Below are positions 1 through 7,997 of a stretch of 57,669 nucleotides of DNA, piece after piece. The stretch comes from an uncultured Anaerolineae bacterium (lineage in GTDB: Bacteria; Chloroflexota; Anaerolineae; JACIWP01): the NCBI GenBank assembly GCA_938049385.1, contig CALIBQ010000041.1:1-57669 (forward strand), in the 5' to 3' direction. Each line of letters begins with the position of its first letter. Positions within the stretch are counted from its first letter, which is position 1. The notes beneath the pieces are model-generated. The model had not been told where the DNA came from. It did no database searches and was given only the letters and a program-made list of their open reading frames with translations. The position numbers were made by a program, and so were the translations under genes.

Positions 1-76
1 GGCAGTTGATAAAATCCAGGCAAGCGCGATGTCTTCTCGTCCATGACCGCCTGTTTCTGTGATTTGCAAGCACATG

Positions 77-106
77 AAAAAGCCTCGACGCAGGGCGAGG
101 CTTTTT
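77..106. terminator. Bidirectional rho-independent terminator
   Basis: A perfect 11-bp stem (AAAAAGCCTCG pairing with CGAGGCTTTTT) closes an 8-nt loop and carries A and T runs on its two sides. It could stop transcription in either direction. The gene it serves lies left of the window, since positions 1-76 hold no convincing coding sequence. Confidence 0.75.
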
Positions 107-190
107 CAATACAAGCATATTATAGCATTCGGGAACTGTCAAAATCTATCAAAAAGCTTTCAAGGCCTTTCAGAACGCGCGCAGAGATAG

Positions 191-485
191 GGGCTGTTGA
201 AAAAACCTGGCAGTTGAAACGGCGGTTGTGTTTGCGAACACTTCGCCTGGTGCTGAAGCACCGGGCTTACGGTGCCAAGCCCCGTAGGGGCTTCGCTTCC
301 TAAGCCGGCGGCTTCCAGCCGCCGGCGAACTTCCGAGGAGCAGGTAACCAATCTCCTGGGCCAAGTCGAGAGCGGCCAAGAAGGTGCTGAAACCCCAACC
401 CCACCCCTTCCCCGCAGACGGGGAAAGGGTGTAGGTGGATGGGATGTTTTGGGCCATAGTCAAACAGTACCTTTTCAACACCCTC
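191..485 (+). repeat. MITE-like repeat R1, copy a (long variant)
   Basis: The left end is GGGCTGTTGAAAAA and the right end is its imperfect inverse, TTTTCAACACCC. The direct repeat GAGATAG flanks it at 184-190 and 486-492, as expected for a target duplication. Inside are several hairpins, including GGTGCTGAAGCACC, a hairpin of AAGCCCC pairing with GGGGCTT, one of GCCGGCGGCT pairing with AGCCGCCGGC, and a CCCTTCCCCG/CGGGGAAAGGG stem. It has no coding potential of its own. The shorter relatives are at 7.8, 13.2, 16.1, 36.1 and 55.3 kb. Confidence 0.6.
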
Positions 486-562
486 GAGATAGAGCCACAG
501 GCGCCTCCCTCGGCCCCTCCTTTCTCGTCTGCGGGGAAGAGGCAAGAGGATGAGATAGACAG

Positions 563-1219
563 CTACTTTTCCCCCGTCGGCAGGGCGGCATGCTCCGCCA
601 AGAGCGCGCGGATACGCGAGACAATCATGTCCAGCGCCACGACGTTGAATCCCCCCTCAGGAATGATGATGTCCGCGTAGCGCTTGCTCGGCTCGACAAA
701 CTCCAGATGCATGGGGCGCACGGTCTCCATGTACTGCCGGATGACCGATTCCAGCGAGCGGCCGCGCTCCTGAATGTCGCGCTGGAGCCGGCGGATGAAG
801 CGGATGTCCGCATCGGTGTCCACGTAAATGCGCACGTCCATCAACTGGCGCAGGATTGGGTCCACGAAGATAAGGATGCCCTCGATGAGGATAATGGGGC
901 GCGGTTCGATGCGGCGGGTGGCCCCGGTGCGCACGTGCTGGGTGAAATCGTAGACCGGGATTTCCGCCGGCTGGCCGGCCAGCAACTGCCGGATGTGCTG
1001 GATCATCAGCTCGGTCTCCAGCGAGTCCGGATGGTCGAAGTTGACCTTCATGCGCTCTTCTGGGGGCAGGTGGGACAGGTCCCGGTAGTAGGAATCGTGC
1101 TGGATGTAGGCGATGTTCTCCGCGCCCACCCGCCGCAGGATCTCATTGGCCACGGTGGTCTTGCCCGAACCGGTGCCGCCGGCCACCCCGATCACGATGG
1201 AACGCTTTTTCTCCGTCAT
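563..1219 (-). CDS. udk: Uridine kinase
   Basis: The 218-residue product phosphorylates uridine and cytidine to UMP and CMP in the pyrimidine salvage pathway, in the cytoplasm. The N-terminus carries the P-loop GVAGGTGSGKTT (about residues 11-22), followed by QHDSYYRDLSHL and NFDHPDSLET, which are typical of the Udk/phosphoribulokinase-like family. Length is normal for Udk. The ATG at 1219 follows a GGAGG at a good distance. It is the last gene of a minus-strand run that begins with transketolase at 7679, 27 nt after the preceding small membrane protein. The linkage to that protein looks positional rather than functional. Confidence 0.95.
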   Translation of the reverse strand: MTEKKRSIVIGVAGGTGSGKTTVANEILRRVGAENIAYIQHDSYYRDLSHLPPEERMKVNFDHPDSLETELMIQHIRQLLAGQPAEIPVYDFTQHVRTGATRRIEPRPIILIEGILIFVDPILRQLMDVRIYVDTDADIRFIRRLQRDIQERGRSLESVIRQYMETVRPMHLEFVEPSKRYADIIIPEGGFNVVALDMIVSRIRALLAEHAALPTGEK

Positions 1220-1246
1220 ACCCTCCTCCCGGACCTCATAAGCCGC

Positions 1247-1618
1247 TCATCCCAGCCACCAGCGCAGGATGCCCCAGGCGCCGATGCCCACCGCCGTCCA
1301 GGCCAGCACCAAATCCACCAGCCAGGCCGAGGGACTGCGCCGCTCCGCCTGATGCCAGGAGCCGACGAGCAGAAGGAAGACCGCGCCGGCAAATCCCAGC
1401 AGTACCGGCGCTTGGCTGTCCAGGCTCTCGCCCCCCAGCCAGGCCGCGCCCACCAGCAGGACAGCGAGGCTGAACATCAGGCGCAGACGGCGGTCCAGCG
1501 GGCGCCGGCGCCGGGCTTCCCCCAAACGCCGCAGTTGGATGCTCATCCAGACAGCGCCGGCGAGCGCCAGCGCCCACCCAATCAGCATCAACCAGCCCGA
1601 CCATGATAGGGTATGCAT
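1247..1618 (-). CDS. Small four-helix membrane protein of unknown function
   Basis: This 123-residue protein has about four hydrophobic helices (near residues 8-26, 46-62, 68-85 and 100-119) separated by a strongly basic loop, EARRRRPLDRRLR. I do not recognise a family. Its ATG overlaps the TGA of the ResB-like gene by one base (TGATG), so the two are probably translationally coupled and may act together in the membrane. A role as a partner in cytochrome c assembly is possible but is inferred only from position. Confidence 0.75.
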   Translation of the reverse strand: MHTLSWSGWLMLIGWALALAGAVWMSIQLRRLGEARRRRPLDRRLRLMFSLAVLLVGAAWLGGESLDSQAPVLLGFAGAVFLLLVGSWHQAERRSPSAWLVDLVLAWTAVGIGAWGILRWWLG

Positions 1619-3018
1619 CACAGCACCTTCAATTCGTCCAGCCGCTCGCGGTGCCCCCCGTCCACGGCACTGCATTCCCACTGGACAGTGACCGTGTTCC
1701 GCACGATGCGAAAGCGCCAGCACTGCCAGCCGGCCGGCGCCATCAGCGCCAGCAGGATGCCGGCGGCCGCCAGCAACGCCCCGCCCCACAGCATCCCGCT
1801 GGCCGGCGCGTACCCCACGCTCAGCACAACATAGTGGTCCGATTCGAAGAACAGGCGCTCCCCATCCAGCTCTACCGCGCCGCGTCCATCCCACTCGCGC
1901 ACCAGCGCCGGCCCACTCTCGCCGGCACGGTACGCTTCCAGGCGGACCTTTCCATCCGCTAACTGGAGGCGGAAGACACTGCCGGTGGTCAGGGAGCGGA
2001 AGTAGCGCTCGGACTGCCCGGGGGCGAAGGCCAGGTTGAGCATGGTGCCGGCTTCCCCGACCCGCGGATGTGCTTCCAAGCGGGCCGGTGCGCCGTCGGG
2101 GGCGGTGCCGGTCACCCGCACCAGCGGCCCGCGCGCACGCAGGCGAATGGAAAGGGCAACATGCCGGAGCGTCGGGGAGGCGTCGGTCAGGATGCCCCGG
2201 GACACGGGGGTCTCGCGCTGGAGCAGTGTTACCTGTTCGGCCGGCGAAGCCGCATCCCCGCTCGATACCTGCACATGTTCCACCTGCAGGGAATAGTCCC
2301 CACGCCCCAGCGATACCGCCTCGCCAGGGGGCAGGGCCAGTTCCGGGATGCGCCAGCCCCAGCCGGCGTTCAGCGCCAAGGCCAGGAGGATGGCCAGTGC
2401 TCCCAGGTGCGCGGGGACGCTGGCCGGCCAGGGGACGGCGCGCAGTTCCGCTTCCTGATCCTCGCCGGCCTGGAAGACCAGATAGCGGCGCAGTAACAGC
2501 TCCTGGCGAAGGCGTGCCCTGGCTTCCCGCAGGTCTTCGATGGTGCCCGGCCGGCGCCACTCACGCCGGACACGGGGCACCTGCTCCGCCGGCCACTCGC
2601 CGGCGCGCCAGAAGCGCCAGATGGCCCAAAGGGAATCGGCCAGAATGACCAGGATGTTCCATGCCGAAAGAGCCAGCAGGGCGCGAAACCAGGGCGCCTG
2701 AGCGACGGAAAACAGGCGCAGGGCATGCATCCAAGCGGCTTGAGCGCGCAGACCGGTCGAGAGGCCGGCCATCCAGCGCGCCGCCGCGGCGGGGTCTGCG
2801 GCGAATTCCGCCGGCATCTGGGGAATCAGAGCACGCAGCAGCAGACAGCCGGCCAGCAGGATGCTCCACAGCGCGGCCGCATAAGGCGAGACCATCCCAC
2901 GCCATAGGCGCGTCAGGATGTCCCGCCCGGCCGCTTGCACAGGGTATTCCTCAGGGCGTCCTGCGTTCATGCCAGATCGGTGACCTTCGCGGCAGGTTAC
3001 TGCCGGCGATTGTATCAC
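1618..3018 (-). CDS. ResB-like cytochrome c biogenesis membrane protein
   Basis: In System II cytochrome c maturation, ResB works with CcsA to move and attach haem outside the membrane. This 466-residue protein has the ResB plan: an N-terminal helix (SPYAAALWSILLAGCLLLRA), a second near WFRALLALSAWNILVILA, a third near HLGALAILLALALNAGW, a long extracytoplasmic region, and a C-terminal helix after YVVLSVGYAPASGM. No CcsA/ResC partner is visible in the window. The GTG start at 3018 overlaps the preceding stop (GTGA) but has no clear ribosome site. An ATG at 2970 is the alternative start. Family assignment rests on architecture and local similarity. Confidence 0.7.
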   Translation of the reverse strand: MIQSPAVTCREGHRSGMNAGRPEEYPVQAAGRDILTRLWRGMVSPYAAALWSILLAGCLLLRALIPQMPAEFAADPAAAARWMAGLSTGLRAQAAWMHALRLFSVAQAPWFRALLALSAWNILVILADSLWAIWRFWRAGEWPAEQVPRVRREWRRPGTIEDLREARARLRQELLLRRYLVFQAGEDQEAELRAVPWPASVPAHLGALAILLALALNAGWGWRIPELALPPGEAVSLGRGDYSLQVEHVQVSSGDAASPAEQVTLLQRETPVSRGILTDASPTLRHVALSIRLRARGPLVRVTGTAPDGAPARLEAHPRVGEAGTMLNLAFAPGQSERYFRSLTTGSVFRLQLADGKVRLEAYRAGESGPALVREWDGRGAVELDGERLFFESDHYVVLSVGYAPASGMLWGGALLAAAGILLALMAPAGWQCWRFRIVRNTVTVQWECSAVDGGHRERLDELKVL

Positions 3019-3401
3019 ATGCAGGAGGGGGTGGACAAATCGCCGCGGCCGGGGCGCGCCGGCCTCGCCGCGGTTTCCAGATGCCGGCGCAGTCGCTCCA
3101 TCAGGCGCATAAGGGCCCCATCGCGCCGCAGGCCGTAGACCACCAGGTCACCATCAGTATACCTCTCCAGGATGCCCAGAAGCGCCATATCTTCCAGCTC
3201 GCGCGCCAATGCCGCATACTGCCGGCCCAGACGCTCCGCCAGGGCTGTCGCGGTATCGCGCGCCTGCGGGTTCAGGGCAAAGAACGTCAGGATGTCCCAC
3301 TGCAGGGGGGTGCGGGCATGCCGGGACAGGAAGAGGGTCAGCTCCAGGTCCATCTGGATATAGCCGGCGCTCTGCCATTCCTGGGTTATGGGATGTGTCA
3401 A
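3015..3401 (-). CDS. Small winged-helix DNA-binding protein
   Basis: This 128-residue protein looks like a MarR- or TrmB-type winged helix. A first helix contains LTLFLSRHARTPLQWDILTFFALN, a helix-turn-helix follows (TATALAERLGRQYAALARELEDMALLGIL), and a short wing is formed by ERYTDGDLVVYGL. The start is TTG at 3401: an AGGAGAG seven bases upstream supports it and no ATG fits as well. That ribosome site overlaps the stop codon of the methylase-like gene, so the two are co-translated. It could regulate the surrounding operon. No ligand-binding domain is seen. Confidence 0.75.
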   Translation of the reverse strand: MTHPITQEWQSAGYIQMDLELTLFLSRHARTPLQWDILTFFALNPQARDTATALAERLGRQYAALARELEDMALLGILERYTDGDLVVYGLRRDGALMRLMERLRRHLETAARPARPGRGDLSTPSCM

Positions 3402-3413
3402 GGGCGTTCTCTC

Positions 3414-5771
3414 CTATAACAGCCGCGGCTGTGGCTCGTCCTGCACGATAATGGGGTCCAGCGCCAGCATTTTCAGCAGTTCCCCTGCCTCGCGGGGCAT
3501 TTCGCCGGCCAGCCGGCGCATCAGCCGAAACTTCACCAGCCGCCAGCCGTAGCGCTGTACCATCCTGTTCCATAGGGGACAGGCGCGCCGGCGGTACAGC
3601 ACCAGCGGGGCGCGCCCACCGGGAACCACCAGGAAGAGCAGGGGGGCGTTGGCCAGCAGTGGCGCCGGCGGACGAAGATGCTCCAGCACGGTGTCCGCCG
3701 CCACCCGGAACAGCCACACACGCTCGCCGGCCCAGAGGGCATCCTGGGGTGAAAGCCCCAGCTCCTGGCCGGCCGGCGAGTCCGGCGGTATGGCCTGCAT
3801 GCCCATGCGCGTCCCGATGGTGCGAATGGCGTCGGCTAATTCCAGGCATTCCGCCTGCCGGCGGGCTGGGGAATCTTCCGGCCGCAGTATCCAAAGGTTG
3901 TCCGACGCCGGCCGGCCGTAGGATGCCAGACAGACAGCGATGGCTTCCTGCGGCGGGGTCAGAAGGCCTGGGAAATGCTCATATACGGCGCGGCACAGGG
4001 TCGGGGCCGGCGCCGGCCCTTCCCGTTCGAGCCAGTCGCGCACGAACCGCTCAAGGCGGTCGGTGAGTGGAGGCTGGCGCAGGCTGGCCTCCAGGCCGGC
4101 CTGCCACCAGAACAGGGGGCGCAGGCCCGGCTCCGGCGGCCGCGCGGCTGGGATCTCCCCATCGCCTTCCATGGGGAAGATATCCTGCGCGCCGGCGATG
4201 TCCTCCCAGATGTGGTCAGTGATGAAGTAAAACAGAGGTGCGGGAAGAGGGATGCGGCCGGCGGTGCCCCAGGGGAAGGCCTCAGCCAGCCGGCGGTAGG
4301 CCGCCGCGTGCAGGTACAGCCCATGTGTGGGTTCGGTGCGCAGGGAGAGCACCTCTTCGACGGCCTGACGGCCGATATGACGCAGGCCGGCGGCCAGCCC
4401 ATCCTGCGTCTCGGGAAGCGAGAGGGTCAGGCGCATCTGCCGCGGCCCGGGGCGCAGTACCAGGCGGTATTCCGCCGCCGGCGGGCCGCCGTCCAGCGGT
4501 TCGGCCGGCTGACAGGCAAAGCCGGCGATATCCAGGCCGGCCATCCCCACCGCCGTCATCAGCGCCTCGATCCAGCGCTCCTGTTCCGAGCGCAGGATCA
4601 GGACGATATGCCCTTCGGAAGTCAGCAGATGGGTCAGGGCGCGCAGGGTGCGTTGGAACACCTCGGCGTACCAGTCCCAATCGGTCAGGTGATGCGCCAG
4701 CCACGGCTCCAGCGGCTCCGCCTGCGGCCGGCCCCACAGCCAGGTGGTCCAGAGGAAGGATATGATCCAGAACGCCGGCTCGGGAGAGGGCGGGGCAGTG
4801 ATGATCAGGGAGATGCTGTTCGCCGGCAGGAGCTTACGCAGTTGTCCGACAGCGGCGGTTGTGACTGTGGTAGGTGGAAGGGGGGTCTGCCATTGCGTGG
4901 CGGTAGGCAGGGGCCGGCGTGTCTCGATGAGCCGGCGGGCCCATTCGCAAGCCTCCTCGAACACCAGCCAGACGTTGCGCTCCAGGAAGCGGGCCGGCAT
5001 GGCCGGCCGCGTGGTGCGGCGTGCTCGCTCCGGGGAATCCAGGCCGGCGCCGGCGTCCAGACAGTACAGCAGGATGACGCGCCAGAGGTCCTGTGCCGCG
5101 GGCTGGGGATGGCGTTCTGCGAAAGCCTCCAGCCGGCGCGTCAGCTCGAACAGGGCGTATAGGTTGCGCGGGGTATACAGCTCCAACAGCTCCTGAAGAC
5201 GTTCATAGGCCGGGTCATCGCGCCGGGTCAGGCGATGCAGGGCGCGCCAGTAGCTAAGTGCCCGAGCCGGATAAGCGGCGGCGATCTGCTGGTCGGCGTC
5301 GTCCGCCGGCGCCTCGCCGGCACTGCCGCAGGACTCACAGCGGTAGCGTCGGGCCAGCAGTTTGCGGGGCTCCCGCTCCCAGATGAACAGCTCGGCCGAG
5401 AGGTTCCAGCCGCAGTCCGGACAGCGCCCCCGGTACAGGTCCAGCAGGTGCTGGCGCAGGGTGAGGCCCATATGGGGCGAGGTAGCCACAGCGGCGTACA
5501 GACGGTCGAGCAGTTCGGCCGGCGGTGGGGAGAGCTGGAGACGGGTGAGCAGTGTGCAGAGGGGATTGCCGTGGACGCTGATCGAGCGCCGGCCGTGGGC
5601 CGCAGCCGCCCGCGCCGCGGTGTCCGACTGGACGAACGGCGTCAGCACAACCTCCCCCGGCTCGGTAAGCCCTTCCATGTACTCCTCGAGCGCCGTGAGG
5701 GGGAGGGGTTGGAGATACGCCTTGAGCGGGCCGTCGGGTGGATCACGCCGGCCGGCCACGAAGCGCTCCAT
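3414..5771 (-). CDS. DNA-methylase-like protein with eroded catalytic motifs
   Basis: The 785-residue protein follows the layout of permuted N4/N6 DNA methylases. There is an N-terminal SAM-binding-like segment (residues 39-71, GEVVLTPFVQSDTAARAAAA and on to HGNPL). A zinc ribbon comes next (C117, C120, C145, C148), and then a motif-IV-like strand at about residues 321-330 (SLIITAPPSP). In active enzymes these read DPFxGSGT and DPPY or NPPY. Here Asp is replaced by Thr in the first and by Ala in the second, and GSG by QSD, so methyl transfer is unlikely. The reading frame is long and intact, so the protein is probably kept for binding DNA or another partner. ATG 5771 follows GGAGG by seven bases. 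The adjacent winged-helix gene is coupled to it. Confidence 0.65.
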   Translation of the reverse strand: MERFVAGRRDPPDGPLKAYLQPLPLTALEEYMEGLTEPGEVVLTPFVQSDTAARAAAAHGRRSISVHGNPLCTLLTRLQLSPPPAELLDRLYAAVATSPHMGLTLRQHLLDLYRGRCPDCGWNLSAELFIWEREPRKLLARRYRCESCGSAGEAPADDADQQIAAAYPARALSYWRALHRLTRRDDPAYERLQELLELYTPRNLYALFELTRRLEAFAERHPQPAAQDLWRVILLYCLDAGAGLDSPERARRTTRPAMPARFLERNVWLVFEEACEWARRLIETRRPLPTATQWQTPLPPTTVTTAAVGQLRKLLPANSISLIITAPPSPEPAFWIISFLWTTWLWGRPQAEPLEPWLAHHLTDWDWYAEVFQRTLRALTHLLTSEGHIVLILRSEQERWIEALMTAVGMAGLDIAGFACQPAEPLDGGPPAAEYRLVLRPGPRQMRLTLSLPETQDGLAAGLRHIGRQAVEEVLSLRTEPTHGLYLHAAAYRRLAEAFPWGTAGRIPLPAPLFYFITDHIWEDIAGAQDIFPMEGDGEIPAARPPEPGLRPLFWWQAGLEASLRQPPLTDRLERFVRDWLEREGPAPAPTLCRAVYEHFPGLLTPPQEAIAVCLASYGRPASDNLWILRPEDSPARRQAECLELADAIRTIGTRMGMQAIPPDSPAGQELGLSPQDALWAGERVWLFRVAADTVLEHLRPPAPLLANAPLLFLVVPGGRAPLVLYRRRACPLWNRMVQRYGWRLVKFRLMRRLAGEMPREAGELLKMLALDPIIVQDEPQPRLL

Positions 5772-5820
5772 AGGCTGGCCTCCTTCGCTCTGCCCCAGGC
5801 CACGGACTGTTGTCCCCGCG

Positions 5821-6846
5821 TTACCGTCTTTTGCGCTGGAGCACCTCTCTGGCGGCGCCGGCGATGTGTTCCGCCGACAGGCCGTATTTCTTGATCAACG
5901 CCCGGTACGGGCCGGACTCGGCAAAGCGGTTGCCCACTGCCACCCGCTTCATGGGGATGGGATAGTTTTCCACCAGCACCTCCGCCACCGCGCTCCCCAA
6001 TCCGCCGTACATGATGTTCGACTCAGCGGTGACGATGGCGCCGGTCTGGCGCGCCGCCTCCAGGATGGTGCCTTCATCCAGCGGCTTCAGGGTGTGGCAG
6101 TCAATGACGCGCGCCTGAATCCCCTCGCCGGCCAGCATCTCCGCCGCCAGCAGGGCCTGGCACACCATGTCGCGGATGGCAACGATGGTCAGGTCCTCTC
6201 CCTCGCGAATCACCACCGCCCGGCCGATCTCAAACGGGTAGCTCATATCGAACAGTATGGGCACGGGGTCGCGGGTGAAGCTCAAATAGACCGGCCCATC
6301 CCATTCTGCCGCCGCCCAGACCGCCAGTTTCGTGGTGGGGGCGTCTGCCGCCGCCACGATGGTGGAATGAGCGATGGCGCGGATGAGGGAGAGGTCCTCC
6401 TGCCCCTGATGGGTGACGCCGTCCGGCCCGGGCGTCAGGCCGCCGTGGCTGGCGGCGATCTTCACGTTCAGGCGCGGATAGTGGATGCTGTTGCGCACCT
6501 GGTCCAGGGCGCGCATGCTGGCGAAGACGGCGTAGGTGGTGGCGAAGGGGATGAGGCCGGCGGTGGCCATGCCGGCGGCCGCCGCCATCATGTTCTGCTC
6601 CGCTACCCCAAAGTTGAAGGAGCGATCAGGAAATTTCTCGGCGAACTTGCTGGTGCCCACCGACTTGGACACGTCGGCATCCAGCACCACCACCTTGGGG
6701 TTCCGCTCACCCAGCTCAATAATGGCCTCGGCATAGGCGTAGCGCGTGGCCTGCGCCTTTGCCCCGAACAGCAGTTCCTCCGAGGCCAGCAGGGGAATGA
6801 CTTCCGGCAGGAGCTGGTGATAGCGACCCGGGTCAACCTTGTTCAT
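5821..6846 (-). CDS. Transketolase, C-terminal subunit
   Basis: This is the pyrimidine-binding and C-terminal half (341 residues) of a split, thiamine-diphosphate-dependent transketolase of the non-oxidative pentose phosphate pathway. Recognisable parts are VVVLDADVSKSVGTSKFAEK, the FNFGVAEQNM motif with the catalytic Glu that activates the cofactor, and the C-terminal domain that starts near YPFEIGRAVV. Its ATG overlaps the stop of the N-terminal subunit by four bases, which fits assembly of the two chains in equal amounts. 1-Deoxyxylulose-5-phosphate synthase is less likely because that enzyme is normally one chain. Confidence 0.93.
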   Translation of the reverse strand: MNKVDPGRYHQLLPEVIPLLASEELLFGAKAQATRYAYAEAIIELGERNPKVVVLDADVSKSVGTSKFAEKFPDRSFNFGVAEQNMMAAAAGMATAGLIPFATTYAVFASMRALDQVRNSIHYPRLNVKIAASHGGLTPGPDGVTHQGQEDLSLIRAIAHSTIVAAADAPTTKLAVWAAAEWDGPVYLSFTRDPVPILFDMSYPFEIGRAVVIREGEDLTIVAIRDMVCQALLAAEMLAGEGIQARVIDCHTLKPLDEGTILEAARQTGAIVTAESNIMYGGLGSAVAEVLVENYPIPMKRVAVGNRFAESGPYRALIKKYGLSAEHIAGAAREVLQRKRR

Positions 6847-7679
6847 ACCAGGCAGCTCCTCAGCTCGCGCAGTGCTTGTTCCGCTTCCTCACGACACGGC
6901 GCCTTGCCGTGCCAGACCACCTGGTTCTCCATGAAGGAGACGCCCTTGCCCTTGATGGTATGGGCGATGATCATGACGGGCCGGCCGCGAAAATCCCTGG
7001 CCCATTCCAGCGTGCGCACGATCTGCTCCATGTCATGCCCGTCAATCTCCACCACCTCCCAGCCAAAAGCGCGCCACTTGTCCGCCAGCGGCTCGACAGG
7101 CATCTCGGTATCCACACAGTCATCGTTCTGCAGATGGTTGCGGTCAAGGATGGCGGTGAGGTTGTCGAGCTTCCATTTGGCGGCCGCCATGGCCGCTTCC
7201 CAAATCGAGCCTTCCTGCACCTCGCCGTCGCCGACGATGACCCACACGTGGTAGTCCTTCTGGAGCAGGCGGCCGGCCAGGGCCATGCCGACGCCCGCCG
7301 ACAGCCCATGCCCCAGGGAGCCGGCGGTCATGTCAATGCCCGGCGTCTTGCGCATATCCGGATGCCCTTGGAGGATGGAATCGAGCTTGCGCAGGGTGCG
7401 CAGGTGGGATTTATCAAAATAGCCCCGTTCCGCCAGCGCGGCGTACCAGACCGGGCAGGCATGCCCTTTGGAGAGGATGAACCGGTCGCGATCGGGCCAG
7501 TCCGGGCGCTGGGGGTCAATGCGCATAATGCGGAAGTAGAGCGCGGTAACAATGTCCGCGGCGGAAAGGGAGCCGCCCGGATGGCCGGCCCCCGCCTCGC
7601 AGGTCATCTCGATAATATCACAGCGAATTTCCACGGCGATGCGCTTCAGCTCTTCCACTGATGCCGGCACCTGCCACAT
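6843..7679 (-). CDS. Transketolase, N-terminal subunit
   Basis: The 278-residue chain is the diphosphate-binding half of the split transketolase. It has EAGAGHPGGSLSAADI, ILSKGHACPVWYAAL, and the cofactor-binding GDGEVQEGSIWEA followed by the conserved Asn in ILDRNHLQ. ATG 7679 is preceded by AGGAGG with five bases between. An extended -10 lies at 7718-7723, so this is the first gene of the minus-strand run down to udk. Confidence 0.94.
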   Translation of the reverse strand: MWQVPASVEELKRIAVEIRCDIIEMTCEAGAGHPGGSLSAADIVTALYFRIMRIDPQRPDWPDRDRFILSKGHACPVWYAALAERGYFDKSHLRTLRKLDSILQGHPDMRKTPGIDMTAGSLGHGLSAGVGMALAGRLLQKDYHVWVIVGDGEVQEGSIWEAAMAAAKWKLDNLTAILDRNHLQNDDCVDTEMPVEPLADKWRAFGWEVVEIDGHDMEQIVRTLEWARDFRGRPVMIIAHTIKGKGVSFMENQVVWHGKAPCREEAEQALRELRSCLV

Positions 7680-7717
7680 AATACCCTCCTGACACGCGGC
7701 AACTCACTACTTGTACT

Positions 7718-7723
7718 ATTATA
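7718..7723 (-). promoter_or_regulatory. Extended -10 promoter for transketolase operon
   Basis: Read on the minus strand this is TGATATAAT, an extended -10 element, about 40 bases upstream of the transketolase start. No good -35 is seen, which is tolerable with an extended -10. Confidence 0.5.
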
Positions 7724-7756
7724 TCACAGAATCCGTCCGACTGCCCGTCCAGAAGC

Positions 7757-7920
7757 ACTGAAAAAATCCAGGCGGCTGGAAGCACCGCAAGTCCTGCAGG
7801 GGGCTTCGCTTCGTAAGCCAGCGGCTTTCAGCCGCCGGCGAACCTGCCGGCCTATGGCTCAATCGGAACTTCGGTTACATGCGGACACCACCCTCTCCTA
7901 CACGCGCCTGTTTCAACATC
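7757..7920 (+). repeat. MITE-like repeat R1, copy b (degenerate)
   Basis: The left edge is CTGAAAAAATCC and the right edge TTTCAACATCC, a worn version of the family ends. The interior shares GGGGCTTCGCTTC and the GCGGCTT/AGCCGCC hairpin with copy a. No flanking duplication is visible. It fills most of the divergent gap between the transketolase operon and dihydropyrimidinase. Confidence 0.45.
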
Positions 7921-7955
7921 CATGCGGCGTGCCTTTCGACAGCTTGCGCGCTCAA

Positions 7956-7964
7956 TGGTATAAT
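7956..7964 (+). promoter_or_regulatory. Extended -10 promoter for dihydropyrimidinase
   Basis: TGGTATAAT forms an extended -10 just beyond the repeat, 33 bases before the start codon at 7998. The -35 region (near TTCGAC at 7935) is weak. Confidence 0.5.
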
Positions 7965-7997
7965 GACGCCGGCACTCCATCCGTGCGGAGGTCCTGC

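Noticed and set aside
117-131. Leftward extended -10 (TGCTATAAT)
   Set aside because: Transcription from it would meet the terminator hairpin at 106-77 almost at once, and no gene is seen to the left.
5362-7254. 630-residue plus-strand frame
   Set aside because: Antisense to the transketolase subunits and methylase-like gene, of low complexity, and without a ribosome site.
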